Positions 50,702 to 59,578 of a stretch of DNA of 64,000 nt are shown here, in pieces (positions within the stretch are counted from its first letter, which is position 1; each line of letters starts with the position of its first letter). The notes under the pieces were generated by a model. It had not been told where the DNA came from. It saw only the letters and a list, made by a program, of their open reading frames with translations, and searched no databases. This DNA is from Spirosoma sp. SC4-14 (GTDB taxonomy: Bacteria; Bacteroidota; Bacteroidia; Cytophagales; Spirosomataceae). The translations under genes were made by a program, and so were the position numbers. The stretch lies in NCBI RefSeq assembly GCF_037201965.1, contig NZ_CP147518.1, positions 4,333,001 to 4,397,000 of the forward strand, in the 5' to 3' direction.

Positions 50702-50950
50702 ATGATTCCTCTTCTCGCCCGCGCCCTGGGGGTTCTTCTACTTGCAGGACTTCTGGTGGTCATTTATCGAAAATTCAGTTTCCGAAAGCGGTGTCCTGCC
50801 TGTGGCTATGCCGAACCGAATCGGGTCCCCAGAAAAGGGATGGCAAAAACGCTTCCACTGAAGGCCTACGTTTGTCCCCGCTGCCGAAATCATTTTTATA
50901 AGCTACAGCCATTTACCGAGATTGCTTACGAGCAAAATAGCCTGGACTAG
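50702..50950 (+). CDS. membrane-anchored zinc-ribbon protein
   Basis: An 82-residue protein: an N-terminal membrane helix (MIPLLARALGVLLLAGLLVV) followed by a basic stop-transfer and two C-x-x-C knuckles, C-P-A-C-G-Y and C-P-R-C-R-N-H, about 27 residues apart. The four Cys should hold one zinc ion on the cytoplasmic side. Small anchored ribbons like this may scaffold or regulate membrane proteins. No family name is certain. It is followed 127 bases later by the OmpH gene. Confidence 0.65.
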   Translation: MIPLLARALGVLLLAGLLVVIYRKFSFRKRCPACGYAEPNRVPRKGMAKTLPLKAYVCPRCRNHFYKLQPFTEIAYEQNSLD

Positions 50951-51077
50951 TTTCGGGAGTCTTTCCAATCAGCCTTAATTAGCCAAACTCAGGTTTTGTT
51001 AAAAAGTGTTAATACTGATTATCAGCCTTTTATTCTTATTATCTTGTTCCAATTAGAGATACCATTATACCTGACGC

Positions 51078-51710
51078 ATGAATAAGCTTACCGGATTCTC
51101 TTTTTGGCGCATCAACCTAGCTCCTGCCCTCCTACTGCCCTTGCTGACAATGGCTTTGCTGGTTCTGAGCAATCGTCTGCAAGCTCAGTCATTAAAAATT
51201 GGCTTTACACGTATCGATTATGTGATTGCCCAGCTTCCCGAGTCGAAGCAGGTCAACAATCAACTATCCATCCAGCAAACCCAGGCCGAAAATGAGTTGA
51301 AACGGCTTCAGAAAGAATTTGAAGATAAATTGAGCATCTACCAGAAGGAAGGCGCACAACTGTCGGAAGCAATCCGAAAAGACCGGGAAACAGAGCTACA
51401 AAAGCTGCAAAGCAGGGTTCAGGAGTTCAGCCAATCGGCTCAGAAATCATTGCAGGATAAGTACAATCAGTTAATGGGCCCCATTCTAACCAAGGTTCAA
51501 CAAGCCATCGATACGGTAGCGAAACAAAATGGTTACCAGTATATTCTGAACGTCGGCTCCGGCGACACGTTCAATGTTTTGTATGCCGACGAAGCCTATA
51601 ACATCACCGACCTGGTGCTCAAACAACTAGGTATCAAGCCTGCTCCTGCACCAGAAAGCCCCAAAAAGACGACTCCCGTAACAACTCCGCCCAGAAAAAA
51701 CAGTCAATAG
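51078..51710 (+). CDS. OmpH/Skp-family periplasmic chaperone
   Basis: A 210-residue protein with a signal peptide ending near Ala36-Gln (L-S-N-R-L-Q-A-Q-S). A short beta start (L-K-I-G-F-T-R-I-D-Y-V) is followed by long charged coiled coil (about 70-140: E-L-K-R-L-Q-K-E-F-E-D-K-L-S-I-Y) and the closing strand region (N-G-Y-Q-Y-I-L-N-V-G). This is the jellyfish-like Skp plan. The Pro/Thr/Lys tail is an extra. It helps unfolded outer-membrane proteins cross the periplasm. It ends at a terminator directly at the IS insertion. Confidence 0.88.
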   Translation: MNKLTGFSFWRINLAPALLLPLLTMALLVLSNRLQAQSLKIGFTRIDYVIAQLPESKQVNNQLSIQQTQAENELKRLQKEFEDKLSIYQKEGAQLSEAIRKDRETELQKLQSRVQEFSQSAQKSLQDKYNQLMGPILTKVQQAIDTVAKQNGYQYILNVGSGDTFNVLYADEAYNITDLVLKQLGIKPAPAPESPKKTTPVTTPPRKNSQ

Positions 51711-51740
51711 AACCTGGTTTTTGAGCCCAATGCATTGACT

Positions 51741-51768
51741 AACACTGCCCAGCGCGCCGGGCAGTGTT
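51741..51768 (+). terminator. terminator of the OmpH gene
   Basis: AACACTGCCC (51741-51750) pairs with GGGCAGTGTT (51759-51768), followed by AATTT. The last bases belong to the target duplication of the IS, so insertion left the stem intact. Confidence 0.65.
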
Positions 51769-51774
51769 AATTTG
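51766..51774. repeat. left target-site duplication of the IS4-type element
   Basis: GTTAATTTG here is repeated exactly at 53003-53011 on the other side of the element; 9 bp is the normal duplication length for many IS4-family elements. Confidence 0.9.
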
Positions 51775-53002
51775 CTCAGTGCTGGACATTGAAGAAAAAG
51801 ATGCGGATAGGAATCTTCAGCGGCTTACTTAACTGCTTCATCAACCAATCTAAGAAATGTTCAATCGAGCTAAGCTGATTAACCACGCCTGAATAACCCT
51901 TGCGGAACACCGACTCCCGTGGCTGAAAGTTGCCCAATTCCTTCTTTTTCGGACGAAGCCGATGATACTGCCGAAAGCCTTCAGCGACACAGATCACGTA
52001 TAACACGACGATAATGACCACTAACAGCCTAATTTTAGCCCAGTGCTGAACGCCCAGCTCTTCTACATGGAACCCATTGCTCTTCAAATGCTTGAACAGA
52101 CACTCCGTGGTCCAGCGGATGCGGTAGCGCTCAACAACGACGTGTTTGGACCAGCTTAGATTACTGATCAAGAGCACCAAAGGGTCCGCACTTTGGGCGC
52201 CATCCTGATGAGACCGAGCTACAAACTGGTAGCGGTGGCCCTCCAGGGTAAACCACTGGCTGACGGTGCGGCCCCTTAAAGCTCGCTTGAGCAAAGCACT
52301 GTAGGCCTTGCCCCCGGCGCTAATAGCCTCTTTATAAGAATCTTTGGGTAAACGGATAATAAAGTTGAGGCCACTCTGGGTTAGAAACTGCAACCAGGCT
52401 TTACCCCCGTACTCACGATCCCCTAACAGGCAGAAGCCCTTCACGGGGTAGAGCTTCATGGCTTGCTGGAGCAAGCGTTTGCGCTGCTGCTGAGAAGAAT
52501 GACCTTTCCTGGCCAAATCCATCCAGAATAAAGGCAGGCTCACCTGCCGATAGACCAGAGACAAAACCAACAACTGAATAGGTTGTTTACCTAGCTGCCA
52601 ACTGGTAGCATCCAACGTTAGGTAAAGGCTCATGGAGCGGCCATCCCAGCGTTTGATATAGCCTAAGATCCACACCAGCAGCCACTTCCACAGCCTCCGC
52701 TGGGCCACTGGATGGTCAAAGAAGCGGGTAAGTCGGCGATAGTGCGAATCCGTCTGGGTGTGCTGATTACCTAGTAGTAGCCCCATGTGGTTCTTAAGCT
52801 TGTTAAGGTTGACGGTCTCCTTGATGAGGATGGCGCAGCCGATGGCGATGAGATTTTTCAGCAGAGTCGGTGAGAGATCCTGGCCAAAATCCTTAGCTTT
52901 GTCCAAAAGCGAGGAGTGGAATCTTGTTAAGTTGGTCACGCTACAAAACAAGCATTTGCCCTCGCTTTTTCCTATTCTACTCCCTCAATGTCCAGCACTG
53001 AG
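51775..53002 (-). mobile_element. intact IS4-family insertion sequence (1228 bp)
   Basis: The element is bounded by inverted ends CTCAGTGCTGGACATTGA (51775-51792 and, reversed, 52985-53002), perfect over 18 bp, and by a perfect 9-bp target duplication. It carries one uninterrupted transposase gene whose stop lies inside the left end. Perfect ends and duplication point to recent insertion, between convergent genes. Confidence 0.95.
51776..52951 (-). CDS. IS4-family DDE transposase
   Basis: A 391-residue protein. The catalytic triad is visible: Asp in L-T-L-D-A-T-S-W, Asp in L-L-G-D-R-E-Y-G-G, and Glu in Y-R-I-R-W-T-T-E-C-L-F-K-H-L-K. The last is an exact Y-(2)-R-(3)-E-(6)-K signature of the IS4 family. 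The N-terminus (F-F-D-H-P..., H-Y-R-R-L-T-R-F-F) fits the DNA-binding part. The stop is within the left inverted end. Appears functional. Confidence 0.95.
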   Translation of the reverse strand: MFCSVTNLTRFHSSLLDKAKDFGQDLSPTLLKNLIAIGCAILIKETVNLNKLKNHMGLLLGNQHTQTDSHYRRLTRFFDHPVAQRRLWKWLLVWILGYIKRWDGRSMSLYLTLDATSWQLGKQPIQLLVLSLVYRQVSLPLFWMDLARKGHSSQQQRKRLLQQAMKLYPVKGFCLLGDREYGGKAWLQFLTQSGLNFIIRLPKDSYKEAISAGGKAYSALLKRALRGRTVSQWFTLEGHRYQFVARSHQDGAQSADPLVLLISNLSWSKHVVVERYRIRWTTECLFKHLKSNGFHVEELGVQHWAKIRLLVVIIVVLYVICVAEGFRQYHRLRPKKKELGNFQPRESVFRKGYSGVVNQLSSIEHFLDWLMKQLSKPLKIPIRIFFFNVQH

Positions 53003-53011
53003 GTTAATTTG
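53003..53011. repeat. right target-site duplication of the IS4-type element
   Basis: GTTAATTTG, identical to 51766-51774. Removing the element and one copy restores a continuous intergenic sequence between the OmpH and SDR genes. Confidence 0.9.
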
Positions 53012-53035
53012 TACCGGTAAGCGAACTCTTTCTCA

Positions 53036-54043
53036 TTAAGGCTGGCCATTTCCACCGGCGGCACCGTAAACCTGTCCTGTAGCATAGCTAGCATCATTAG
53101 CGGCCAACTGTACATAAATAGACGCCAGTTCGACCGGTTGCCCCGGTCGGCCAAGAGCCGTTTGCCCACCAAATTTCTTCAGTTTTTCCTGTGTTGCTCC
53201 CCCACTCACCTGCAGCGGTGTCCAGATTGGGCCCGGCGCTACTCCATTCACCCGAATTCCTTTTGGTCCGAGCTGTTTGGCCAGCGACTTTACATAGTTC
53301 ATGGTAGCGGCCTTAGTCTGGGCATAGTCGTACAGGTCGGGCGATGGATCGTAGGCCTGTTCGGAGGTTGTGCCGATAATTACCGAGCCCGGTTTCAGAT
53401 GCGGCAGAGCTGCTTTAATAATCCAGAATGGTGCATAAATATTTGTTTTCATGGTAGCGTCGAAATCTTCGGACGTCAGATCGGCGAGTGATTCACGGGC
53501 CTGCTGCCGGGCGGCATTGCTAACCAGAATATCGAGTCCACCTAATCCTTTCACAGCTTCGTCAACCAGTTTCTGGCAAAATGCTTCCTGACGAATATCA
53601 CCGGGAATGGCAATTGCCTTTCGGCCCTCTTTCTTAATCAGGGCAATCACTTCCTGCGCATCCGATTCTTCGGTCGGATAGTAGTTTATGGCAACATCGG
53701 CACCTTCGCGGGCATAAGCAATAGCGGCTGCCCGTCCCATACCTGAGTCGCCACCAGTAATCAGGGCTTTGCGGCCCTGCAATCGTCCAGACCCTTTGTA
53801 ACTGGTTTCGCCATGGTCTGGCCGGGGATTCATTTTACTGGCCAGTCCGGGCCACGGTTGCGATTGCCCTTCAAACGGCGGCTTCGGATATTTAGTAACC
53901 GGATTATCGAGTGCAGGTGGTTCGGATGTTGATGAAGTTGCCATATCGGAAGCGCTGATTACAGGTGTTGCCACTACCGAAGCCAGTCCGGTTCCAATTC
54001 CGGCTATTAACTGACGTCGGCTAAGTTGATGTTCGTCGTTCAT
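53036..54043 (-). CDS. short-chain dehydrogenase/reductase with Tat signal
   Basis: A 335-residue protein. MNDEHQLSRRQLIAGIGTGL is a twin-arginine leader, so export is likely. The classical SDR core has A-L-I-T-G-G-D-S-G-M-G-R-A for NAD(P), I-L-V-S-N-A-A, and Y-D-Y-A-Q-T-K-A, which provides the Tyr-x-x-x-Lys pair (Y and K), plus V-N-G-V-A-P-G-P-I-W-T-P. It resembles the YhdF/YdaD general-stress SDR group with its extended N-terminus (N-P-R-P-D-H-G-E-T-S-Y). Its 3' end lies 34 bases from the IS. Substrate unknown. Confidence 0.92.
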   Translation of the reverse strand: MNDEHQLSRRQLIAGIGTGLASVVATPVISASDMATSSTSEPPALDNPVTKYPKPPFEGQSQPWPGLASKMNPRPDHGETSYKGSGRLQGRKALITGGDSGMGRAAAIAYAREGADVAINYYPTEESDAQEVIALIKKEGRKAIAIPGDIRQEAFCQKLVDEAVKGLGGLDILVSNAARQQARESLADLTSEDFDATMKTNIYAPFWIIKAALPHLKPGSVIIGTTSEQAYDPSPDLYDYAQTKAATMNYVKSLAKQLGPKGIRVNGVAPGPIWTPLQVSGGATQEKLKKFGGQTALGRPGQPVELASIYVQLAANDASYATGQVYGAAGGNGQP

Positions 54044-54303
54044 TACAATCTGCTGTTTTCTACACTTGTTTCACCCTACCTATGATGGTAGCGGGATAGC
54101 CTGAAACTACCAACTGCGAAACGCCCTGTTAAGCACTTTGGTTAAGCGAGCCATTTAGCGGAGCCGATTCATTGAGGTAACGGTTCGCTTTTACAGAACT
54201 GAAGTAATGCTACGGGTAAAAGTAAGAGCCCACTTGCCCACTTTATGAGGTAGCTCCAGTCAGCATTTCGATAAGAGTGAGACAAGCAAAGTCAGGAAAA
54301 CAC
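54044..54303. other. intergenic region upstream of the SDR gene
   Basis: About 260 bases with no gene; probably holds the SDR promoter. The tRNA terminator follows at its right edge. Confidence 0.4.
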
Positions 54304-54330
54304 AAAAGCCACTGATTATCAGTGGCTTTT
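54304..54330 (-). terminator. intrinsic terminator of tRNA-Leu
   Basis: AAAAGCCACTGA, TTA loop, TCAGTGGCTTTT: a 12-bp stem ending in T on the minus strand, 15 bases beyond the tRNA 3' end. Confidence 0.8.
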
Positions 54331-54344
54331 GCTAGAGCGTTTAG

Positions 54345-54428
54345 TACCGGGAGCCGGACTCGAACCGGCATGTCCTTGCAGACAATGGTGTTTGAGACCA
54401 TCGCGTCTACCGATTCCGCCATCCCGGC
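54345..54428 (-). tRNA. tRNA-Leu (CAA)
   Basis: The minus strand gives an 84-base cloverleaf: acceptor GCCGGGA with TCCCGGT and discriminator A, a D arm with G-G-T-A-G-A, an anticodon stem ATGGT/ACCAT with loop CTCAAAC (anticodon CAA), a long variable arm TGTC-TGCAAG-GACA as in type II tRNAs, and T arm GCCGG-TTCGAGT-CCGGC. CCA is not encoded. Confidence 0.95.
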
Positions 54429-54562
54429 GACAGAATCGTCTCTGTTTCCAGAGGTGCGTTTGTCAAACGTGGGTGCAAAACTATGAAAAACGATGGAAAG
54501 TCGAAATAGTACGATGAAAATTTTTCAGATTCTCCCCTTCCTCAGCAGGTCTTATACTGAAT

Positions 54563-54693
54563 CTGTTTAAACTTTTGCCTTTTTACCGCAGAGGACACCG
54601 AGACGTTCTGCTTGGCAAGCTTTGCGTATAATCTTTGTGTTCTCTGCGGTAAAACTGAACGCATTGGGTGATTATTCCAGAAAGTTTAAACAG
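54563..54693. repeat. dispersed intergenic inverted repeat (131 bp)
   Basis: Outer arms CTGTTTAAACT (54563-54573) and AGTTTAAACAG (54683-54693), inner arms TTTTACCGCAGAG (54581-54593) and CTCTGCGGTAAAA (54642-54654), all perfectly complementary. A half copy occurs at 25946-25974. It carries no gene and lies between tRNA-Leu and the ABC permease gene. Confidence 0.75.
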
Positions 54694-54704
54694 CCTCACT
54701 GATT

Positions 54705-55943
54705 CTATTCATACCGAAGGGCTTCAATAGGGTCAAGTTTGGATGCCCGAACGGCCGGATAGATTCCCGCAAACAATCCGACTGATATACAAACCAGAAT
54801 GCCCATACCCATCCAGAGCCAGGGTACCACAAATGTACCGTTTCCCTGACTGATCAGCCCCGCAATCAAATTACCAACCCCTAACCCCAGGACGATACCA
54901 CCAATGCCACCCATTACGCAGATAACAATAGCTTCAATCAGAAACTGTTCGCGAATGCGCGCGGGCGTAGCGCCCAGCGATTTGCGGATGCCAATTTCGC
55001 GGGTACGCTCCGTAACGGATACCAACATTATATTCAGCAGCGCAATGGAGGCTCCCAGTAGTGTAATAAACCCAATACCAAAGCCCCCCATCCGCAAATA
55101 GCCCGTTATAGTGTCCGTTTCTTTAGCAAGTTCGTCGGCACGCTCAATATCAAACGAATCGCGCTGGCCCAGTTGGTCCTGTCGAATTACCCGCATCACA
55201 CCCCGGGCTTCTCCAACGGCTTCGTCCTGGTCGGCAACCGTTGGGGCCGATGCGGTTATGTTAAATGTAAGCTGCTGTGTTCCGGCCACTGCCCGGGCAT
55301 TATCGAGTGGAATCAGGATCATCCGGTCTTCGTCGCCCCCCGATAGTCCACCTTTTTTGGCCAGCACGCCAATTATTTTATACTGATTGCCCGATACGCG
55401 AATTACCTGATTGATCGGATTTAATTTTTTCTCGAACAACGTGTTGGCAACTTCACTGCCCAACACGGCAACATTCAACGCATAGGTGAGATCATTATCT
55501 GTAAAATTTCTGCCACTTTGCAGGGTAAATCCTTTCACAGCAATATAAGCAGCGTCACCGCCAATCAATTGTACGTTTGGATTTGTTTTTTTCGATCCGA
55601 ATTTGGCCTGAGCCCCTCCCGAAACTACTGTCGACACCGCAATCGTAGCTCCGTAGGGGAACCGTTGCTTAAACTGAATGGCCTGGCGATAGTCAATCGG
55701 TTTATCCTGCTTTTCGACCCGTCCGCCCCGGCGAAACGCATCCTGACGTGCCACAATGCTGAAGGTATTGGCCCCCAACCCGGCAAAACTGTTGGCAACT
55801 GAGCTTTTGATTCCTTCAATAGCCGTCAGAATACCAACCAGCGATGTAATCCCGATGGCTATAATCAGCGAAGTCAGTACCGTTCGCAGTCGATTGCCTG
55901 CAATAGAAGCCAAACCTTCACGGATGTTTTCGATCAGATTCAT
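54705..55943 (-). CDS. ABC transporter permease (MacB/FtsX family)
   Basis: A 412-residue protein of the standard macrolide-exporter permease plan. The first membrane helix (L-T-S-L-I-I-A-I-G-I-T-S-L-V-G-I-L) follows R-L-R-T-V. A MacB_PCD periplasmic domain follows (about 45-250), then the FtsX domain with three helices and E-I-G-I-R-K-S-L-G-A-T between them. The end I-Y-P-A-V-R-A-S-K-L-D-P-I-E-A-L-R-Y-E is the family hallmark. No ATPase or membrane-fusion gene is adjacent. Probably part of an efflux or lipoprotein system. Confidence 0.93.
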   Translation of the reverse strand: MNLIENIREGLASIAGNRLRTVLTSLIIAIGITSLVGILTAIEGIKSSVANSFAGLGANTFSIVARQDAFRRGGRVEKQDKPIDYRQAIQFKQRFPYGATIAVSTVVSGGAQAKFGSKKTNPNVQLIGGDAAYIAVKGFTLQSGRNFTDNDLTYALNVAVLGSEVANTLFEKKLNPINQVIRVSGNQYKIIGVLAKKGGLSGGDEDRMILIPLDNARAVAGTQQLTFNITASAPTVADQDEAVGEARGVMRVIRQDQLGQRDSFDIERADELAKETDTITGYLRMGGFGIGFITLLGASIALLNIMLVSVTERTREIGIRKSLGATPARIREQFLIEAIVICVMGGIGGIVLGLGVGNLIAGLISQGNGTFVVPWLWMGMGILVCISVGLFAGIYPAVRASKLDPIEALRYE

Positions 55944-56087
55944 AGGAGATGGTGCAACGGGAATACGTTCAGGCTAAAGTTTTTCATTTCCCTCAGTCCT
56001 TTCGCCATGCCCAACACTTTTTTGCACAAAATTTGCTTATCTTTCGTTATAGCAAAACTACTACGGGCATTCTTAACGAAGAAACCA

Positions 56088-57350
56088 ATGAAACGGCTGC
56101 TGTTACCGCTTATCCTAATTTTAACTCTGACGAGTCAGGTCAGAGCGTCTAAAATACTGATTCCGATGGACGACTCACAGAAGAATCATCTCAAAGCGTA
56201 TGGCATCGCCTATTGGGTTCTGAAAACACACGATACCGAAATCGACTGGCTGCTTAACTATCGGGGCGGATCGTTTATGATGCCCCAAAGCCAGACCTTT
56301 ATCAACGAGATGGTTATTCGGGGGGTTAGCTATGAAGTTATTTCGGATGCTCAGTCGGCTCAGATTCTCGCCGAAATTGCGGCTGCAGATGCCAATATGG
56401 ATGCCGTTAAACTTCAGAAACCGCCCAAAGTGGCCGTTTATTCGCCCAAAACCAAACAACCCTGGGACGACGCCGTTACGATGGTGATGACCTATGCCGA
56501 AATCCCCTACGATGTTGTGTTCGACGAAGAGGTGATGAATGGCAAACTGCCCGAATACGACTGGCTGCACCTGCACCATGAAGACTTTACAGGACAGTAT
56601 GGCAAGTTCTTCCATTTCAAAGACCAGCCCTGGTATATTGCCCAGAAACATGAGGCCGAAAGCATTGCGCACAAGTTTGGCTTTTCTAAAGTTCCTCAAT
56701 TAAAACTCGCGGTTTCGCAAAAAATCCGGGATTTCGTATTGGGAGGTGGCTATCTGTTCGCCATGTGTAATGCAACCGATACGTACGACATTGCGCTGGC
56801 CGCTCATAATACCGACATCGTCGACTCATTCTACGATGGCGATCCGGCCGATCCTAACGCCAATAATAAGCTGGATTATAGCCAAACGTTTGCGTTCCGC
56901 AATTTTCAGGTCTACACGAATCCATACCTGATCGAATTCTCGAACATCGACAACCAGCCCGAAGAACGTGGCCTGAGCGAACACAACGACTATTTTACAC
57001 TGTTCCAGTTTTCGGCTAAATATGACCCTATTCCAACCATGCTTACCCAGAACCACATGAATGTGATCAAGGGTTTTATGGGGCAAACTACTGCTTTTAA
57101 GAAAAATCTGATTAAACCCGAAGTGGTAATCATGGCCGAAAATCGTGCTGCGGGCGAAGCGCGTTACATTCATAGTCCCTACGGTCGTGGATTCTTTACG
57201 TTCTATGGTGGTCACGACCCTGAAGATTACCGGCACGAAATCGGCGAAGAGCCGACCGATCTGAACCTACATCCCAACTCGGCGGGCTATCGCCTGATTC
57301 TGAATAATATTCTGTTCCCGGCCGCAAAAAAGAAAAAACAGAAAACCTAG
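56088..57350 (+). CDS. conserved Bacteroidota periplasmic protein (often labelled asparagine synthetase B)
   Basis: ATG at 56088 (MKRLLLPLILILTLTSQVRA) gives a signal peptide and 420 residues; the upstream ATG at 56007 adds an unlikely extension. The body has D-D-S-Q-K-N-H-L-K-A-Y-G-I-A-Y-W near the start and Y-D-W-L-H-L-H-H-E-D-F and G-G-Y-L-F-A-M-C-N-A-T-D-T-Y-D-I in the middle. No asparagine synthetase motif (N-terminal Cys, S-G-G-x-D) is present, so the common label is probably wrong. The middle resembles ThuA/gatase-like folds. Function unknown. Confidence 0.8.
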   Translation: MKRLLLPLILILTLTSQVRASKILIPMDDSQKNHLKAYGIAYWVLKTHDTEIDWLLNYRGGSFMMPQSQTFINEMVIRGVSYEVISDAQSAQILAEIAAADANMDAVKLQKPPKVAVYSPKTKQPWDDAVTMVMTYAEIPYDVVFDEEVMNGKLPEYDWLHLHHEDFTGQYGKFFHFKDQPWYIAQKHEAESIAHKFGFSKVPQLKLAVSQKIRDFVLGGGYLFAMCNATDTYDIALAAHNTDIVDSFYDGDPADPNANNKLDYSQTFAFRNFQVYTNPYLIEFSNIDNQPEERGLSEHNDYFTLFQFSAKYDPIPTMLTQNHMNVIKGFMGQTTAFKKNLIKPEVVIMAENRAAGEARYIHSPYGRGFFTFYGGHDPEDYRHEIGEEPTDLNLHPNSAGYRLILNNILFPAAKKKKQKT

Positions 57351-57385
57351 CAGATTTGATTGGTGAGCAGCAAAAGCCAGAGAAG

Positions 57386-57430
57386 GGGCATTCAGTTAGT
57401 CAGACCATGTGCACGACTAATCGAATGCCC
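57386..57430 (+). terminator. hairpin after the conserved periplasmic protein gene
   Basis: GGGCATTC-A-GTTAGTC pairs with GACTAA-T-C-GAATGCCC around 13 bases. Only a weak T-rich tail (TTACAAGTTTTT) follows, so termination is probable but not strong. Confidence 0.5.
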
Positions 57431-57625
57431 TTACAAGTTTTTGTGTTAGCAAGCGAATCGAGGTCTCGTTGTTGAGTGCAGTATGGTCAATAGTCAATTC
57501 AGGCAGCTTTCTCTTTTTCCTGGCCTGTGAGCCCTCAAACTTTAACAACAAGTTAACTCTGTTTCAATCAGGCTTTAATAAACGCATAAGTAGTTAGGGG
57601 CTATCAAACTTACGCCACTACGACT

Positions 57626-58411
57626 ATGAAGAAGATCGTTTATTATCTAATGATTGGCAGTGTTTTTTATAATTGCACCACTATCCGCCAGGGAGAAGTT
57701 GGCGTAAAACGTCGGTTTGGTAAGTTGGACCCAAGCGTCAAAGGATCTGGAATTCATACATACAATCCCTTAACGACAACCATTTTGCGCGTTCCTACCC
57801 GTACGATCAACCTACCGCTGGCGCTGGAAAATATACCATCGAAAGAGGGACTGAATATTAGTGCCGAGATGGCTGTACTTTACCGAATCGTTCCCGAAAA
57901 AGCACCACAAGTGCTGACAACCATTGGCGAAAAATACGAAAGTGTAGTGATCGTAAGCGTTTTCCGGTCGGCAGCCGCCGATGTCTGCGCCCGCTTTTAT
58001 GCCAAAGATATGTATACGGGTCAACGCGAAGAAATTGAAAAAGAGATTGCGGCAGAAATGCACAAAGTACTTGAACCACGCGGTATTGTTGTTGAAAGTG
58101 TTCTGATGAAAAGCATTGCATTGCCTAAAGGACTTGCTCTTTCAATTGAACAGAAGCTCGAAGCCGAACAACAGGCTCAGCAGATGGAATTTATTCTGCA
58201 AAAAGAACAACGCGAAGCCGAACGAAAAGTAATTGAAGCGAAGGGTATTGCCGACTCTCAAAAGATAATTTCCGAAGGATTAAACAAACAAATTATCGAA
58301 TACAAAACAATTGAAGCTTTTCGGCAACTGGCAACATCGCCCAATACAAAAATTATCGTAACCGACGGCAAAACTCCCATGCTGATTCAACCAGGCACCA
58401 GCAATCAGTAA
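57626..58411 (+). CDS. SPFH/band-7 (prohibitin-like) lipoprotein
   Basis: A 261-residue protein. The N-terminus MKKIVYYLMIGSVFYNCTTI has a lipobox-like Y-N-C (Cys17). The band-7 domain follows (V-G-V-K-R-R-F-G-K-L-D, I-S-A-E-M-A-V-L-Y-R-I-V-P-E). A long coiled coil is then seen (about 170-215: E-Q-K-L-E-A-E-Q-Q-A-Q-Q-M-E), and a short tail. This is the prohibitin plan; such proteins form ring-like assemblies at membranes and guard membrane proteins. It overlaps the convergent nuclease gene by 7 bases at the stops. Confidence 0.88.
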   Translation: MKKIVYYLMIGSVFYNCTTIRQGEVGVKRRFGKLDPSVKGSGIHTYNPLTTTILRVPTRTINLPLALENIPSKEGLNISAEMAVLYRIVPEKAPQVLTTIGEKYESVVIVSVFRSAAADVCARFYAKDMYTGQREEIEKEIAAEMHKVLEPRGIVVESVLMKSIALPKGLALSIEQKLEAEQQAQQMEFILQKEQREAERKVIEAKGIADSQKIISEGLNKQIIEYKTIEAFRQLATSPNTKIIVTDGKTPMLIQPGTSNQ

Positions 58412-59454
58412 CTAAACCATTCGTCGACCATTTCGCCCCGGCTTTTGCTCTCCAGTTTCCGCTCCAGCTCGTCGGGTAGCTTGGGAAAGAAATCGATGCC
58501 CGTCAATTGCTCGATCTGATCTACCGGCACCACAAACTGTTTTAGCGAACTGCTGGACGGTTCGTTGTCGAGCAAAAACCCAATCATCCGAATGTCGGGT
58601 TTGTTGCAGTAGAGCAGTACTTTGTAAAATTTCTGTGGCACGCTCACTTCATTGGTCCGCCCAATAGTCGATAAGCCGGGCTTTAATACGGGCCCCGTTA
58701 CTACATATAATCCATTATCCCGTACTGCCCAGGCACGTACCTGCTCTTCAAGTTCTTTCCAGATTCCCCGATTAAACTGGGGTTCCTGCGGAGTGATGTT
58801 ACTCATCAGAAATGTCTCGCGCATCATCCGCTGCGAGTACTTGAAATCGCCTGCTGGTGCCAGGTGCCCCCGGTCGTATCCCGAACGGGTGTAATCGGAG
58901 GGCGAAGCCGTTCCGATTGGCACGGCCGGGTCGGGCGTAAACTGTTCGTTTTTTCGTTCGGCGTCGCCCGTTGTTTCATAATCGAGTAACGGGTAGGCTA
59001 CCCACTGGGCATCTTTATAGGCATCAAGATAACTGAGCGTATAACCTTCATGGCGGATAAGTTCTCCGCTGTTTTTAGAGGTGGGCAGCAGAAAGTCGAC
59101 CTGTTTTTCAAAATCGAACCGTGTATTTTTGGGCGAAGTGGTTGGCGAAGTAGTATTCTGCTTGTCGCTGGCTTCACTTTCGTCCGTGGCTTCCGTTCGT
59201 TCATCTGTAGCCACGTCGGCGCTGGGTTCAGGCGCTTTATATGGATTAGGCTCATCGCGACCAGGCTTCGAATGCCTTAGGCCAACTAGTTCCCGAAAGT
59301 CATTCCAGAACGCCACGACAGGTTTTGTTTTGCCGCCATAATGCAGAAACAGGCCGATCAGAAAAAAAATAAAGAGTAATACAAGCGTGTTGCCCCGCAA
59401 TCGTAAGCCCCGGCGCATGTAGTGTTTGGTCGAAAATCGAGGTCTAAAAAACAT
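58405..59454 (-). CDS. DNA/RNA non-specific endonuclease (NUC1), membrane-anchored
   Basis: A 349-residue protein. Residues 18-38 form a membrane helix or uncleaved signal (L-V-L-L-F-I-F-F-L-I-G-L-F-L-H-Y). An acidic low-complexity linker spans about 65-110. The ββα-metal nuclease domain has Y-D-R-G-H-L-A-P-A-G-D (catalytic His in D-R-G-H), then M-S-N-I-T-P-Q with the metal-binding Asn near N-R-G-I-W-K. It probably degrades nucleic acids in the periplasm or surface. The 3' ends of this gene and the band-7 gene overlap by 7 bases. Confidence 0.9.
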   Translation of the reverse strand: MFFRPRFSTKHYMRRGLRLRGNTLVLLFIFFLIGLFLHYGGKTKPVVAFWNDFRELVGLRHSKPGRDEPNPYKAPEPSADVATDERTEATDESEASDKQNTTSPTTSPKNTRFDFEKQVDFLLPTSKNSGELIRHEGYTLSYLDAYKDAQWVAYPLLDYETTGDAERKNEQFTPDPAVPIGTASPSDYTRSGYDRGHLAPAGDFKYSQRMMRETFLMSNITPQEPQFNRGIWKELEEQVRAWAVRDNGLYVVTGPVLKPGLSTIGRTNEVSVPQKFYKVLLYCNKPDIRMIGFLLDNEPSSSSLKQFVVPVDQIEQLTGIDFFPKLPDELERKLESKSRGEMVDEWFSY

Positions 59455-59578
59455 AAATGTAAAGCTACAAAGGTGCGCCGATTTCGGCCCGTAATTTTTT
59501 AACTGGCATAGTTAGTTCTACTTCTTGCAAACCCAAATCGCGGCCGAACTACAAATTGCCTAATCCTGTTGGAAGAAC

